Notes: generated by a model not told the origin, from the letters alone. Shown: positions 25,363-35,691, numbered from the stretch's first letter. The stretch: DNA of 64,000 nucleotides from Pseudomonadota bacterium (GCA_020161775.1 JAIUOW010000005.1:16209-80208); one strand, 5' to 3'. Translations and numbers: made by a program.

Positions 25363-26363
25363 GGCGGGTTGCGCCCCCGCTGGTACTGGTTGACGGCCCG
25401 GTTGTGCTCGTCCAGCGTGGCGCTGAACTGGCTGCTGCCGTCGCCACGCGCCACGAAGTACAGGGCCTTGGACGCTGGCGGCTGAACGGCGGCCAGCAGC
25501 GATGCCTTGCCGGGCATGGCAATCGGGGTGGGCGGCAGGCCGCTTCGGGTGTAGGTGTTCCAGGGCGTGTCGGTCTGAAGGTCTTTCTTGCGCAGGTTGC
25601 CGTCAAAGGCTTCGCCCATGCCGTAGATCACCGTGGGGTCGGTCTGCAGCGGCATGCCCACGCGCAGGCGGTTGTTGAACACGCTGGACACCAGCGGCCG
25701 GTCCGCGGCCTTGCCGGTTTCCTTTTCCACGATGCTGGCCAGGATCAGCGCCTCGGCCGGGGTTTTGGCCATGGCTTCGGGTGTGCGCTGGGCCCAGGCC
25801 GCTTCCAGGCGCCGGTCCATGGCGTGCATGGCGCGGCGCAGCAGGGCCACATCGCTGGAGCCGCGTGAATAGGTATAGGTATCGGGGAAAAACCGCCCCT
25901 CGGGGTGAACGCCTTGTCGGCCCAGCAGGGCCATGACGGCTGCGTCATCCAGCCCCTTGGTGTCGGGCTTGAGCTGTTCTTCCTTCAGCAGGGCCGCGCG
26001 CACCTGGCGAAACGTCCAGCCTTCGACCAGCACGACGGCTTGCAGGGCTTCCTCGCCCCGGGCCAGCTTGCGCAGCAGGCGGTGCGGCGTGATGCCGGGT
26101 TCCAGTTCATAGCTGCCGGCCTTGATCTGGCGGTCCTGCCCGGACAGCCGGAACCAGAAGTACAAAAGGTCCGGGTTGACGTCCACGCCCGCATCGGCGA
26201 CGGCCTGGGCCACGCCGCGCGGCAGCGTGCCGGGGTCGATGGACAGGTCCACGGCCTGCGCGGGTGTGCGCAGCGGCTGATACACCCACCATAGGCCGGC
26301 GCCGCCCACCGCAATGGCCGCCAGCGCACCCAACAGGAAAACCGTGACCAGGAATCGCCGCAA
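25359..26363 (-). CDS. mltG: Endolytic transglycosylase MltG
   Basis: An inner-membrane lytic transglycosylase (YceG/MltG) that terminates glycan strands. One N-terminal membrane helix ([23 protein letters not shown]) precedes a LysM-like region and the catalytic domain, with the active-site Glu in [10 protein letters not shown] and [20 protein letters not shown] start at TTG 26363 because AGGGG lies 7 nt upstream, giving 334 residues. An ATG at 26417 is in frame, but it would overlap head-to-head with the ygfZ start codon at 26416 and adds an unconserved polar stretch. Confidence 0.9.
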   Translation of the reverse strand: MRRFLVTVFLLGALAAIAVGGAGLWWVYQPLRTPAQAVDLSIDPGTLPRGVAQAVADAGVDVNPDLLYFWFRLSGQDRQIKAGSYELEPGITPHRLLRKLARGEEALQAVVLVEGWTFRQVRAALLKEEQLKPDTKGLDDAAVMALLGRQGVHPEGRFFPDTYTYSRGSSDVALLRRAMHAMDRRLEAAWAQRTPEAMAKTPAEALILASIVEKETGKAADRPLVSSVFNNRLRVGMPLQTDPTVIYGMGEAFDGNLRKKDLQTDTPWNTYTRSGLPPTPIAMPGKASLLAAVQPPASKALYFVARGDGSSQFSATLDEHNRAVNQYQRGRNPP

Positions 26364-26415
26364 ACCACTGCCCCTACTTCTGCGAGTGAAATCAACGGAC
26401 GATGATAATTCACGC

Positions 26416-27324
26416 ATGACCCATGAACTCAATGGCGTGGCCACCCTGACTCACCTGGGTGTGATCCGTGTGCAGGGCGAGGACGCCGCCAGATTCCTGC
26501 AGGGCCAGCTGACCCAGGACTTTATGCTGCTGGGCGACGGGCAAGCCCGCCTGGCGGCGTTCTGTTCGCCCAAGGGCCGCATGCAGGCGAGCTTCGTGGG
26601 CCTGCGCCGCGGCCCGGACGAGGTGCTGCTGGTGTGCAGCCTCGACATCCTGGCGCCGGTGCTCAAGCGGCTTTCGATGTTTGTGCTGCGCGCCAAGGCG
26701 AAGCTGACCGATGCCACGGCCGATTTCACCCTGCATGGGCTGGCCGGCACGTCCTGCCCCGCCATCGGCACGCAGGCGCCATGGGAACGGGCGGACGACG
26801 GTGCGGCCAGCCTGGTGGCGCTGTATCCGGCAGCCGGGCAGGCCCGGGCGCTGTGGATCGCCCCGGTGGGCCACCCGGCGCCGCCGGGCCCGGCGCTGGG
26901 CCTGGACGGCTGGCTGTGGGGGGAAGTGATGAGCGGCATTGCCACCATCACCGCGCCCATCGTGGATGCCTTCGTGCCGCAGATGCTCAACTACGAATCC
27001 GTGGGCGGCGTGAACTTCCGCAAGGGCTGCTACCCAGGCCAGGAAGTGGTGGCGCGCAGCCAGTTCCGCGGCACGCTCAAGCGCCGTGCTTTCGTGGTGC
27101 ACGCCGGCTCGGTGCTGGCCACCGGGCAGGAGGTGTTTCATGAGAGCGACGACACCCAGCCCTGTGGCACGGTGGCCCAGGCCGCACGTTCGCCGCTGGG
27201 CGGGTTTGATGCGATCGTGTCCATGCAGCTGAGCGCCGCCAGCGGTGGACGGCTGTGGGCCGGCGACGCCGGCAACACGCTGGCGCTGCAGCCCCTGCCC
27301 TACTTGCTGGCCGAAGACGTCTGA
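26416..27324 (+). CDS. ygfZ: YgfZ-type folate-binding Fe-S cluster protein
   Basis: A 302-residue protein of the YgfZ/GcvT family that supports folding or repair of certain Fe-S enzymes with tetrahydrofolate. The signature KGCYPGQEVVARSQFRG is present near residue 205, with the catalytic Cys. The N-terminus THLGVIRVQGEDAARFLQGQ is typical. It is divergent from mltG; the intergenic is 52 bp or effectively none, depending on the mltG start. Its end overlaps the convergent ligase gene by 25 bp. Confidence 0.93.
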   Translation: MTHELNGVATLTHLGVIRVQGEDAARFLQGQLTQDFMLLGDGQARLAAFCSPKGRMQASFVGLRRGPDEVLLVCSLDILAPVLKRLSMFVLRAKAKLTDATADFTLHGLAGTSCPAIGTQAPWERADDGAASLVALYPAAGQARALWIAPVGHPAPPGPALGLDGWLWGEVMSGIATITAPIVDAFVPQMLNYESVGGVNFRKGCYPGQEVVARSQFRGTLKRRAFVVHAGSVLATGQEVFHESDDTQPCGTVAQAARSPLGGFDAIVSMQLSAASGGRLWAGDAGNTLALQPLPYLLAEDV

Positions 27325-29666
27325 GTCGGGGTGGCCTGCACCGGGATGGCGTTGGCGTAGCCGATCTGGGGCCAGTAGGCCGGCGGGATTTGTGGAAGCA
27401 GTGCCCGGTGTTCGGCCGCTGGCGCCAGTTCCATCGCCTTCTTGAAGGACTCCAGCGCTTTTGCGGGTTGCTTCAGGCCCGTGGTGTACATGTTGCCCAG
27501 CTGGATATAGCCGTTGACCTGGGTGGTGGGCCAGTCCTTCATGCGCAGGTCCATGGCTTTCAGTGCCAGGTCGAAATCCCCTCCGCGCCAGCCCAGGATG
27601 AAGGCGGCGTTGACCAGGTCGTAGTCGTAGATGTTGTTGGCCAGCGCGTCGCGCGCCATCGCCAGGGCCTTGGGCTCCTGGCCCGTGCGGCTGAGCAAAA
27701 CGACCTCCAGCGAACGCACCGATGAAGCCTTGGGCTGGATCTTTTTGGAACGGTCGAGGTATTCGAGTGCCTTGTCAGCGTTGCCCATAGAAGCGTAGCC
27801 ACGCGCGATGTTGGACATGATGGCCACCACATAAGGACGCGAGGACACCACGGTTTCCCATACCCAGGTGGCGTTCTTCCAGTCACCCCACTTGGCCAGC
27901 TCATCGGCCACCATGGGCGTGATCTTGCGGTAGTGCGGATTGATGTCCGTGCCTTCCTTGATCAGGCGCAGCATGTCGGCCTTGGGCTTGTCCCACTTCG
28001 GGTTGTGGTAATCGCCAGACTGCGAGATGGTCAGTGCGATCTTGGTCGCCTTGACGATCTTGCTTTCACATTCGGCCGCTTGCTGGGTGATATAGGCTGC
28101 CAGCGCCAGGCAGACCATGGTGCCCACGGCCAGCCCCTGGGAGAACGCAGGCCGCCAGTTCAGGCGCATGGCTGCGGTGTAGCCCCGGTAGCCCAACCGC
28201 GCATCGGATGCCGCAAGGATCGCCAGGCACAGGGCGAACAAGGCGCCCGTGCTCGCCATGCGCCAGGGAAAGCCGACGTTGCTGACGATGAACAGCGCCA
28301 GCAGCCCTGTCATCGCGACCGCCCTCGCAGGCGCCTCGGCCTGACCTTCGGTGGAGCGGTCGCGCAGCGTCTGCCAGGCTGCCCTCAGCAGATAGGCAAA
28401 CAGCAGCAGCAGGAAGAGCCATCCGACCAGGCCGTACTCGGCCAGCAACTGGAGGAATTCGTTGTGGACGTAATAGTCGGTTTCCAGCTGCGCGCCTTCG
28501 ACCTGGTACAGGGGAATGTCAGCTTCCCATGAGCCCGCGCCAACACCCGTCAGGGGACGCGTCTGGATGATGCGCGCGGTAGCCTTCCACATCACGAAGC
28601 GCACGCCCAGCGAGCCGTCCGCGATATTGATCTTGGCGGTGCGCTTGAATCCGCGCTCCAGGGCGGTCAGTCCCTTGCCTTCGGCACGGTTTTCCTCGAT
28701 CAGCTTGGGGTTGTTGGTGGAAATCATGCCCAGACCGACGACCGTGGCCAGCAAGACGCCAATGGCAACAATGCGCTTGCCCGCGTCCCAGTGGTAGAAC
28801 GCGAATTGCCGCCGGTACAGAAAGCCGATCACAGGCAGCAGCACCAGCAATTGCAGCCACATGGCTGTCATGGCGCCACGCGTGCCCGTCATGAGGATGG
28901 CAACGACCACAAAGGCCGATGTGAATGCCAGCAAGGCAATCTGGCTGGATGACCGGGAACGCGCGAGCAACAATGCGCTGAATGCGATCGTGCAGGTCGC
29001 GAATTCGGCGAAGAAGTTGCGGTTGACAAAGGTGGATGCCGGGTTGGGGCCCTGCGGAAAGTACCTGAAATCAATCCAGAACTGCAGCGCCGCCCACAGC
29101 GAGGCCACCACGGCCCCCCAGTGAATGCCCCAAACCACCAGCATGGTCCTGTCGCGGTTGAGCGTGTTCATGCCCAGCCACAGCAGCACACTGAAGATGA
29201 ACCAGCGTATGGCCTCCACCCCGCTCAGGTACGTATGGGACCAGGCCATGCTGCCCAGGGCATAGACCATCAGGGCCAGCGGCAACCACATCAACGCGTG
29301 CCAGCGCAGTCCGTCGCGCCGGTTGCGCTGCTGCCAGAAGAAAAGCAGCGCCGCGCCCAGCGCGCCAAACGACACCACGATGGACTTCAGCGTGTCCTGC
29401 AGCATTTCCTCGTGGGGGACACCCAGCGCCGGGGCAAAGAAAATCGTCAGCGCAAAGATCAGCGCGGTCCAGTCGCCGCGGGTGATCTCCAGCGGCAGTG
29501 CGCCCGCAGCGGCCTGCGGCTTGTAGCGCGACACCGGTGGCACCGCCCCGCCCATGGGGGCGCTGGGGGCGGTGGTCCACGCCGCCGTGCCGTTGCCAAA
29601 GTCCGGGCGGCTTGCATTTGGATTGCCGGACGACCTGTCAGGCGCGTTGCGTTTTTTCTTGGCCAT
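27300..29666 (-). CDS. O-antigen-ligase-family membrane protein with TPR tail
   Basis: A 788-residue protein. After a polar N-terminus of about 60 residues come about ten membrane helices, a large periplasmic loop and the Wzy_C/ligase region: GTRGAMTAMWLQL, VMWKATARIIQTRPLTGVGAG, and YYVHNEFLQLLAEYGLVGWL with the conserved His. The last 220 residues are TPR-like (YNPHYRKITPM… NADKALEYLDRSKKI, KQPAKALESFKKAMELAP). This family includes O-antigen ligases and PglL-type oligosaccharyltransferases that move lipid-linked glycan to protein. Which it does here is not clear; the TPR tail favours a protein acceptor or partner. It faces ygfZ. Confidence 0.85.
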   Translation of the reverse strand: MAKKKRNAPDRSSGNPNASRPDFGNGTAAWTTAPSAPMGGAVPPVSRYKPQAAAGALPLEITRGDWTALIFALTIFFAPALGVPHEEMLQDTLKSIVVSFGALGAALLFFWQQRNRRDGLRWHALMWLPLALMVYALGSMAWSHTYLSGVEAIRWFIFSVLLWLGMNTLNRDRTMLVVWGIHWGAVVASLWAALQFWIDFRYFPQGPNPASTFVNRNFFAEFATCTIAFSALLLARSRSSSQIALLAFTSAFVVVAILMTGTRGAMTAMWLQLLVLLPVIGFLYRRQFAFYHWDAGKRIVAIGVLLATVVGLGMISTNNPKLIEENRAEGKGLTALERGFKRTAKINIADGSLGVRFVMWKATARIIQTRPLTGVGAGSWEADIPLYQVEGAQLETDYYVHNEFLQLLAEYGLVGWLFLLLLFAYLLRAAWQTLRDRSTEGQAEAPARAVAMTGLLALFIVSNVGFPWRMASTGALFALCLAILAASDARLGYRGYTAAMRLNWRPAFSQGLAVGTMVCLALAAYITQQAAECESKIVKATKIALTISQSGDYHNPKWDKPKADMLRLIKEGTDINPHYRKITPMVADELAKWGDWKNATWVWETVVSSRPYVVAIMSNIARGYASMGNADKALEYLDRSKKIQPKASSVRSLEVVLLSRTGQEPKALAMARDALANNIYDYDLVNAAFILGWRGGDFDLALKAMDLRMKDWPTTQVNGYIQLGNMYTTGLKQPAKALESFKKAMELAPAAEHRALLPQIPPAYWPQIGYANAIPVQATPTQTSSASK

Positions 29667-29778
29667 GTCGTGTGTTCGGGCTCGGGTCAGCCGGGGCGAT
29701 GTATCAGGCCCCGTACGGGTAACCCTGTATTGTCGCCGTTTCCCCGCCTGGTCTTACGCCGCGCGGGCGGGCGGCGGA

Positions 29779-30645
29779 TCAACCGTTGCGCAATTCCGTG
29801 AACATTTCGATGTGCGGGATGCCGGCCTCTTCGAATGGTTCACCCCGGGGCTGAAAGCCCAGCCGGCCGTAAAAGCCCTCGGCGCTGCGCTGCGCATGCA
29901 GCACAACCTCGCGATCCCCGCGCTGGCGCGCGGCCTGCAGCAGGGCCTGCAACACCTCGCGCCCCAGGGAGGTCCCGCGCACCACGCGGCAGACCGCCAT
30001 GCGTCCAATGCGTCCCTGGCCGGGGCCGTGCTGCAGCAGCCGGCCGGTTGCCAGCGGCTGGCCCAGCCTGTTGCGCACCACCGCATGCAGCGCCGTCTGG
30101 TCGGCATCGTCCCATTCCATGTCCCGGGGGATGCGCTGTTCCTCGACGAACACTTCGGTACGCACCCGGGACGCGTCGCCGCCCAGGGTCTCCCATCCGC
30201 CAGTGGCCAGCGTCACCATGGGCTCGCCCGCCTCGTAGCCCAGCAGCATGTCGCGCAGCGCCAGCGGAACCGGTCTGGAGGTCTGGGTGGCCGGGTCGGC
30301 GAACACATAGATCAGCTCGCAGGTGATGAGCAGTTCGTCACCGCGGAAGATCGCGCCGAGGAAGGTCATGGATGAATTGCCGATGCGCGCGCATTTCATG
30401 CCCACGTCGATCTGGTCGTCCATGCGCGCCGACGCATGGAACTCCACCGTGGCCTTCTTGACGTACAGGTCACCGCCCAGCTGCTGCATGGATTCTTCAT
30501 ACGGCAAGGCCAGCGCGCGCCAGTAATCGGCGACAGCGGTATCAAAGTACATCAGGTAGTGGGCATTGAAGACGATCTTCTGCATGTCCACTTCGGCCCA
30601 GCGCACACGCAGGCGGTGAAAAAATCGGAAGTCAGTGCGTTTCAT
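29779..30645 (-). CDS. Thioesterase-acetyltransferase fusion protein (4HBT + GNAT)
   Basis: A 288-residue two-domain protein. Residues about 1-140 are a YbgC/FadM-type hotdog thioesterase, with DFRFFHRLRVRWAEVDMQKIVFNAHYLMYFD, including the catalytic-type Asp. Residues about 145-288 form a GNAT domain of the ElaA type: RTEVFVEEQRIPRDMEWDDAD, IGRMAVCRVVRGTSLGREVL for acetyl-CoA binding, and EGFYGRLGFQPRGEPFEEAGIPH. I start at ATG 30645, which begins the hotdog domain. It starts 4 bp after the hydrolase gene stop, so the two form an operon. Substrates are not known. Confidence 0.88.
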   Translation of the reverse strand: MKRTDFRFFHRLRVRWAEVDMQKIVFNAHYLMYFDTAVADYWRALALPYEESMQQLGGDLYVKKATVEFHASARMDDQIDVGMKCARIGNSSMTFLGAIFRGDELLITCELIYVFADPATQTSRPVPLALRDMLLGYEAGEPMVTLATGGWETLGGDASRVRTEVFVEEQRIPRDMEWDDADQTALHAVVRNRLGQPLATGRLLQHGPGQGRIGRMAVCRVVRGTSLGREVLQALLQAARQRGDREVVLHAQRSAEGFYGRLGFQPRGEPFEEAGIPHIEMFTELRNG

Positions 30646-30649
30646 GGTG

Positions 30650-31594
30650 TCAGGCGTTGGCGAAAGCGAGTTGCAGGGCGCGCGCGGCGTCGGCATGGGC
30701 CTGTACGGCTTCGGGCAGCGCCCGGCCCATCTTGATGAATTCGTGGGTGACGCCGCGGTACAGCGCCAGGTCCACGGCAACACCGGCCGCGCGTAGTTTA
30801 TCTGCGTAGGCCAGGGCTTCGTCCACGAGAGGGTCGCATTCAGCCAGGCCAAACCAGGCCGGCGCCACACCGTCCACCTCGTCCGCGGCAAGCGGGGCGA
30901 ACCGCCAGTCGTGCCGGTCGGCGTCGCTGCGCAGGTACTGGTTGAAGAAGAACCGGATCAGTTCGCTGTCCAGCAACAGCCCCCGGCCATAGCGGGCGTG
31001 CGACGCGCTGTCCTGCCAGGACGCACAACCGGGATAAAACAGCAACTGCAGCGCCAGCGGCAGCCCGGCATCACGGGCCTGCAGTGCACAGACGGCCGCC
31101 AGCGTGCCGCCGGCGCTGTCGCCGCCCACCGCGATGCGGCCCGGATCAATGCCCACCGCGCTGCCATGGGCGTGCAGCCAGGCCAGCGCATCCCAGGCGT
31201 CATGGGCCGCCACGGGAAACCGGTGCTCCGGCGCCAGCCGGTAGTCCAGCGACGCCACCGCGCAGCCGCTGCGGCGGGCCAGCTCGCGGCACAGGATGTC
31301 GTGCGTGGCGATGCTGCCCACGGTAAAACCGCCGCCATGAAAGTACAGCAGCACCGGCAGCACACCCGGCGCTGGTGCATACAGCCGAAGCGGCAGCTGG
31401 GCGCCGTCACGGGCAGGCACCGCCAGGTCCTGCACGCTGGCCAGCGCGGCACGCGGGACTTCCAGCACGTCGGCGCCTGCGGCATACGCCTGGCGCGCGG
31501 CCTGCGCGGTCATTTCGTGCAGCGGCGTGCGCCGCGCGCGGCCCATGCGCTGCAGCACGGCCTGCATCGAAGGTGACAGATAAATTCCGGTCAT
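30650..31594 (-). CDS. Alpha/beta hydrolase (HSL-type esterase)
   Basis: A 314-residue esterase of the hormone-sensitive-lipase (family IV) type. The oxyanion motif is YFHGGGFTVGS (near 85), the nucleophile Ser is in VGGDSAGGTLAA (near 158), and Asp and His lie in AECDPLVDEA and VTHEFIKMG. It hydrolyses short-chain esters in family members; the natural substrate is unknown. It is upstream of, and cotranscribed with, the thioesterase fusion, and divergent from the alcohol dehydrogenase by about 40 bp. Confidence 0.9.
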   Translation of the reverse strand: MTGIYLSPSMQAVLQRMGRARRTPLHEMTAQAARQAYAAGADVLEVPRAALASVQDLAVPARDGAQLPLRLYAPAPGVLPVLLYFHGGGFTVGSIATHDILCRELARRSGCAVASLDYRLAPEHRFPVAAHDAWDALAWLHAHGSAVGIDPGRIAVGGDSAGGTLAAVCALQARDAGLPLALQLLFYPGCASWQDSASHARYGRGLLLDSELIRFFFNQYLRSDADRHDWRFAPLAADEVDGVAPAWFGLAECDPLVDEALAYADKLRAAGVAVDLALYRGVTHEFIKMGRALPEAVQAHADAARALQLAFANA

Positions 31595-31634
31595 TGGGTA
31601 CAGTGGATGGCTTCCATCCTACCCGCGCACCACC

Positions 31635-32771
31635 ATGGCCTTCATCTACTACGTCACCCAGATCCAGTTCGACTACGGCGCCGTCCAGTTGCTCAGGCAG
31701 GAGTGTGAGCGCGTGGGTATTTCCCGGCCGCTGATCGTGACCGATCAGGGGGTCAAGGCCGCCGGCGTGCTGCAAAGGGCGCTGGACGCCCTGCCCGGAA
31801 TGCCGGTAGCCGTGTTTGACCAGACCCCCTCCAACCCCACCGAGGCGGCCGTGCGCGCCGCGGCGGACATGTACCGCGTCAACGGCTGCGATGGCCTGAT
31901 TGCCGTGGGCGGCGGCTCTGCCATCGACTGCGCCAAGGGCGTGGCCATTGCCGCCACGCATGACGGCCCCCTCACCCACTACGCCACGATTGAAGGCGGC
32001 TCGCCGCGCATCACCGACCGGGCCGCGCCGTTGATCGCCGTGCCCACCACCAGCGGCACCGGCAGCGAGGTAGCCCGTGGCGCGATCATCATCGTGGACG
32101 ACCACCGCAAGCTGGGCTTTCATTCCTGGCACATCGTGCCCAAGGCCGCCATCTGCGACCCGGAGCTGACCCTGGGCCTGCCGCCCAGGCTGACCGCGGC
32201 CACCGGCATGGACGCCATCGCGCACTGCATGGAAACCTTCATGTCGGCGGCCTTCAACCCGCCGGCCGACGGCATCGCGCTGGACGGGCTGGAACGCGGC
32301 TGGGGCCATATCGAGCGCGCCACCCGCGATGGCCAGGACCGCGAAGCCCGCCTCAACCTCATGAGCGCGTCCATGCAGGGCGCCATGGCGTTCCAGAAGG
32401 GGCTGGGCTGCGTGCACAGCCTGAGCCACAGCCTGGGCGGCGTGGACCCGCGGCTGCACCATGGCACGCTGAACGCCATGTTCCTGCCGGCGGTGGTCAG
32501 GTTCAACGCGGCGGCCGAATCGGTGCAGAAAGACCGGCGCCTGGAGCGCATGGCCCGCGCCATGGGCCTGGCGTCGGCCAGCGACATCCCCGACGCCATC
32601 CGCGACATGAATGCCCGCCTGGGCCTGCCCGCCGGGCTGGGCGAGATGGGCGTCCAGCCTGACTGGTTCGACCGGATCATCACCGGCGCGCTGGCCGACC
32701 ATTGCCACAAGACCAACCCGCGCATTGCCAGCGCGGACGAGTACCGCGCAATGCTGTCGGATTCACTCTGA
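31635..32771 (+). CDS. Iron-containing alcohol dehydrogenase
   Basis: A 378-residue group III (Fe-dependent) NAD(P)-linked alcohol dehydrogenase. The nucleotide motif is [11 protein letters not shown], followed by [15 protein letters not shown]. Metal ligands are visible in [14 protein letters not shown] (Asp side and His) and [23 protein letters not shown] (two His). Such enzymes interconvert small aldehydes and alcohols, including hydroxy-acid semialdehydes. The sugar operon starts 46 bp later on the same strand; a link to it is possible but not shown. Confidence 0.9.
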   Translation: MAFIYYVTQIQFDYGAVQLLRQECERVGISRPLIVTDQGVKAAGVLQRALDALPGMPVAVFDQTPSNPTEAAVRAAADMYRVNGCDGLIAVGGGSAIDCAKGVAIAATHDGPLTHYATIEGGSPRITDRAAPLIAVPTTSGTGSEVARGAIIIVDDHRKLGFHSWHIVPKAAICDPELTLGLPPRLTAATGMDAIAHCMETFMSAAFNPPADGIALDGLERGWGHIERATRDGQDREARLNLMSASMQGAMAFQKGLGCVHSLSHSLGGVDPRLHHGTLNAMFLPAVVRFNAAAESVQKDRRLERMARAMGLASASDIPDAIRDMNARLGLPAGLGEMGVQPDWFDRIITGALADHCHKTNPRIASADEYRAMLSDSL

Positions 32772-32817
32772 GATTGGGGATAATCAGCCGCACCCATATT
32801 CAGCGCGGCAACTATTC

Positions 32818-33585
32818 ATGAAACTGGTGATCCTGGCCGGCGGCCTCGGAACCCGCATCAGCGAGGAGACGACGCTCAAGCCCAAGCCCATGGTGGAGAT
32901 CGGCGGACGGCCCATCCTCTGGCACATCATGAAGATGTACGCAAGCCATGGCATCAACGACTTCATCTTCTGCCTGGGCTATAAGGGTTATGTGATCAAG
33001 GAGTTCTTTGCGAACTACTTCCTTCACACCTCCGACGTCACCTTTGACCTCGCCAACAACAGCATGGACGTGCACCAGCGCCACGCGGAACCCTGGCGCG
33101 TGACGCTGGTGGACACCGGTGAATCCACCATGACGGGCGGGCGCCTTCGCCGCGTCGCCCGCTACCTGGGCGACGACGATTTCTGCTTTACCTACGGCGA
33201 CGGCGTAGCCGACGTGGACGTGTCGGCCCTGGTGCGCTTTCACCGCCAGCACGGCAAGCTTGCCACGCTGACGGCGGTGCAGCCCCCCGGACGGTTTGGT
33301 GTCCTGGACCTCGCCGGCAGCGCGGTGCGCGGGTTCCAGGAAAAGCCCAAGGGCGATGGGGCCTGGGTCAACGGAGGCTTTTTCGTGCTGTCGCCCAAGG
33401 TGGCCAGCCTGGTTGCCGATGACGACTGCGTCTGGGAGCGCGAGCCGCTCGAAACACTGGCCGCCCAGGGCCAGCTGGAGGCGTTCCAGCACCATGGTTT
33501 CTGGCAACCCATGGATACCTTGCGTGACCGCGTCCTGCTGGAGGAACTCTGGGCCACGGGTCGCGCGCCCTGGAAGAACTGGTGA
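32818..33585 (+). CDS. rfbF: Glucose-1-phosphate cytidylyltransferase
   Basis: A 255-residue enzyme that makes CDP-glucose from CTP and glucose-1-phosphate, first step of CDP-6-deoxysugar synthesis. The N-terminal [19 protein letters not shown] with [12 protein letters not shown] is diagnostic of RfbF, and the metal-binding [10 protein letters not shown] is near residue 130. I start at ATG 32818, which begins the nucleotidyl domain; upstream in-frame sequence lies within the previous gene. It overlaps rfbG (GTGA at 33582-33585), so the two are coupled. Confidence 0.96.
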   Translation: MKLVILAGGLGTRISEETTLKPKPMVEIGGRPILWHIMKMYASHGINDFIFCLGYKGYVIKEFFANYFLHTSDVTFDLANNSMDVHQRHAEPWRVTLVDTGESTMTGGRLRRVARYLGDDDFCFTYGDGVADVDVSALVRFHRQHGKLATLTAVQPPGRFGVLDLAGSAVRGFQEKPKGDGAWVNGGFFVLSPKVASLVADDDCVWEREPLETLAAQGQLEAFQHHGFWQPMDTLRDRVLLEELWATGRAPWKNW

Positions 33586-34676
33586 GCGCCCTGCCTGACC
33601 CCGGCTTCTGGGCTGGCCGCCGTGTGTTCCTGACCGGGCATACGGGGTTCAAGGGCAGCTGGCTCACGCTGTGGCTGGAGCATCTGGGTGCCACCGTCAC
33701 CGGCTACGCGCTCGCGCCGGACACCCGCCCCAGCCTGTATGACGACGTGCACAGGCAGCCGGGTCATCGCCATCACATTGCCGACATCCGCGACGCCGCA
33801 AGGCTGGCCGAGGCCGTCGCCCAGGCGCAGCCTGAGGTGGTGCTGCACCTGGCCGCGCAGCCGCTGGTGCGCCGTTCCTACCGTGAGCCGGTGCAGACGT
33901 ATTCCACCAACGTCATGGGCACCGTCCATCTGCTCGAAGCCGTGCGCGCCACGCCGGGCGTGCGCGCGGTGGTCGTGGTGACCAGCGACAAAGCCTATGA
34001 GAATACCGGCCAGCCTGGCGGCTACGTTGAAACCGACCGTCTGGGTGGTTATGACCCCTACAGCAACAGCAAGGCCTGCACCGAGCTGGTCGCGCAGGCG
34101 TACCGCAGCTCCTACTTTGAACCTGGCGCCCATGCACGGCACGGGGTGGCCCTGGCCACCGTGCGTGCCGGCAACGTGATTGGCGGAGGCGACTGGGCCG
34201 AGGACCGGCTGGTCCCTGACCTCATGCGCAGCTTTGCCGCGGGGCAGCCCGCCGTCATCCGCTACCCTGGGGCGGTGCGGCCCTGGCAGCATGTGCTGGA
34301 GCCCCTGGGCGGCTACCTGGTACTGGCCCAGCGGCTGGTGCAGGACGGCGCTGCGTGGGGCGAGGCCTGGAATTTTGGCCCCGCCGACAGCGACGCCCGG
34401 CCGGTGTCATGGATTGCCGACCGGCTGGCCAGCCTGTGGGGAGCCGGTGCAAGCTGGCACACCGGGCCGGGCGAACAGCCCCACGAGGCTGCGTACCTGC
34501 GGCTTGACTGCGCCAAGGCCCGCGAGCGGTTGGGCTGGACGCCGCGCTGGTCTCTGGACCAGGCACTGCAGGCCATTGCGGCGTGGCATCACGGCTACAG
34601 CCGTGGTGAAGATGCCCGCCAGCTTTGCCTGGCGCAGGTGCGCGCGTTTACGGCGGCGCCTGGCACGGCACAATAA
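33582..34676 (+). CDS. rfbG: CDP-glucose 4,6-dehydratase
   Basis: A 364-residue SDR-type dehydratase making CDP-4-keto-6-deoxyglucose. The NAD motif is [18 protein letters not shown], the catalytic Tyr-Lys pair is in [14 protein letters not shown], and [16 protein letters not shown] and [14 protein letters not shown] are typical of RfbG. It begins with GTG inside the rfbF stop. Its product is the branch point for dideoxy and branched CDP-sugars. No RfbH (C3 dehydrase) gene follows, so a 3-deoxy sugar is not expected. Confidence 0.96.
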   Translation: MSALPDPGFWAGRRVFLTGHTGFKGSWLTLWLEHLGATVTGYALAPDTRPSLYDDVHRQPGHRHHIADIRDAARLAEAVAQAQPEVVLHLAAQPLVRRSYREPVQTYSTNVMGTVHLLEAVRATPGVRAVVVVTSDKAYENTGQPGGYVETDRLGGYDPYSNSKACTELVAQAYRSSYFEPGAHARHGVALATVRAGNVIGGGDWAEDRLVPDLMRSFAAGQPAVIRYPGAVRPWQHVLEPLGGYLVLAQRLVQDGAAWGEAWNFGPADSDARPVSWIADRLASLWGAGASWHTGPGEQPHEAAYLRLDCAKARERLGWTPRWSLDQALQAIAAWHHGYSRGEDARQLCLAQVRAFTAAPGTAQ

Positions 34677-34726
34677 CGGGCTTGGGCAATCCAGCCGCAA
34701 CGATTCACCCCCTGTAAAGCGCACTC

Positions 34727-35677
34727 ATGCACCCCTTCAACCTGATCTTCATCTCGGCCATGTACGAAAACGGTGGCAACACGACCCACCGCATGCTGGA
34801 CGGGCACCCGGAGCTGTTCGTGTATCCGTTCGAATCACAGGTTGGCACGGGTTTCAACAACGACTACCTGGCCAGCTACGTCCCCATCCGCTACCGCTGG
34901 CCGGAGTTCCCCATGAATTCCGAGCCGGGAGCGGACTACGAAGCCTTCTGGGACGAAGAACTCAAAACCTACCTGCGCGCGCCCTCTCGCTCCAAGTTCA
35001 AGGACTGCGGACTGGTGATGGACGAGTCCAAACGCAAGGCGCGCTTTGCCGAAATCGTGGCGGAAGTCGGCCGGACCCGGGCGGGCCTGGTGCAGGCGTT
35101 CTTTCGCAGCACCTTCGATACCTGGGAGAACGTCAACCGCACCGGCCGCGAACGTTTTCACGTGGGCTACAACCCGGTGCAGGTGCTGGACACCGAGAAA
35201 ATCCTCTCCGACTTCCCCAACGGCCATGTCATCCACGTGGTGCGCAACCCCTATTCCGGCTACGCAGACCAGTTCCGGCGGCCGTTTCCGCCGCCGCTGG
35301 GGCGCTACGGCCACACCTGGGCGTATTGCCAGATGCTCGCGCTGACCTACCGCGAAAAGTACAAGGGCCACTTCCACATCGTGCGCTTTGAGGACCTGGT
35401 ATCGGACCGCCGCGGCACCGTGACCACCCTGCTGAATGCGCTGGGCCTTGAATTCAGCGAGAAATGCATGGTGCCCTCGTTCAATGGCGTGGAACTCAAG
35501 CAGATCAAGCCCTGGGGCACGATCCGCACGGCCACGCCTGAAGAAAACTTCGCCACCGCCAACGAGCTGTCCGCCCAGGACAAGGCCGGCATTTCGGAGC
35601 TGACCGTGGTGGCGCGCAAGCTGCTGGGCTACAGCCGTTTCATTGAAACCGGCACGGTGGACCCCATCGCGTTCTGA
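34727..35677 (+). CDS. Sulfotransferase-like protein
   Basis: A 316-residue protein related to P-loop sulfotransferases. The N-terminal FISAMYENGGNTTHRMLDGH is a variant 5'-PAPS loop followed by HPELFVYPFESQVGTG. The 3'-phosphate site appears as HVVRNPYSGYADQFRRPF, and FHIVRFEDLVSDRR is the conserved second motif. Such proteins transfer sulfate from PAPS to carbohydrates or lipids. It lies between rfbG and the sugar-operon kinase, which implies modification of the glycan. The P-loop lacks the usual Arg/Lys-x-Gly-Ser/Thr form, so activity needs testing. No PAPS-synthesis gene is in the window. Confidence 0.75.
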   Translation: MHPFNLIFISAMYENGGNTTHRMLDGHPELFVYPFESQVGTGFNNDYLASYVPIRYRWPEFPMNSEPGADYEAFWDEELKTYLRAPSRSKFKDCGLVMDESKRKARFAEIVAEVGRTRAGLVQAFFRSTFDTWENVNRTGRERFHVGYNPVQVLDTEKILSDFPNGHVIHVVRNPYSGYADQFRRPFPPPLGRYGHTWAYCQMLALTYREKYKGHFHIVRFEDLVSDRRGTVTTLLNALGLEFSEKCMVPSFNGVELKQIKPWGTIRTATPEENFATANELSAQDKAGISELTVVARKLLGYSRFIETGTVDPIAF

Positions 35678-35691
35678 CGACCGCGTCCTCC

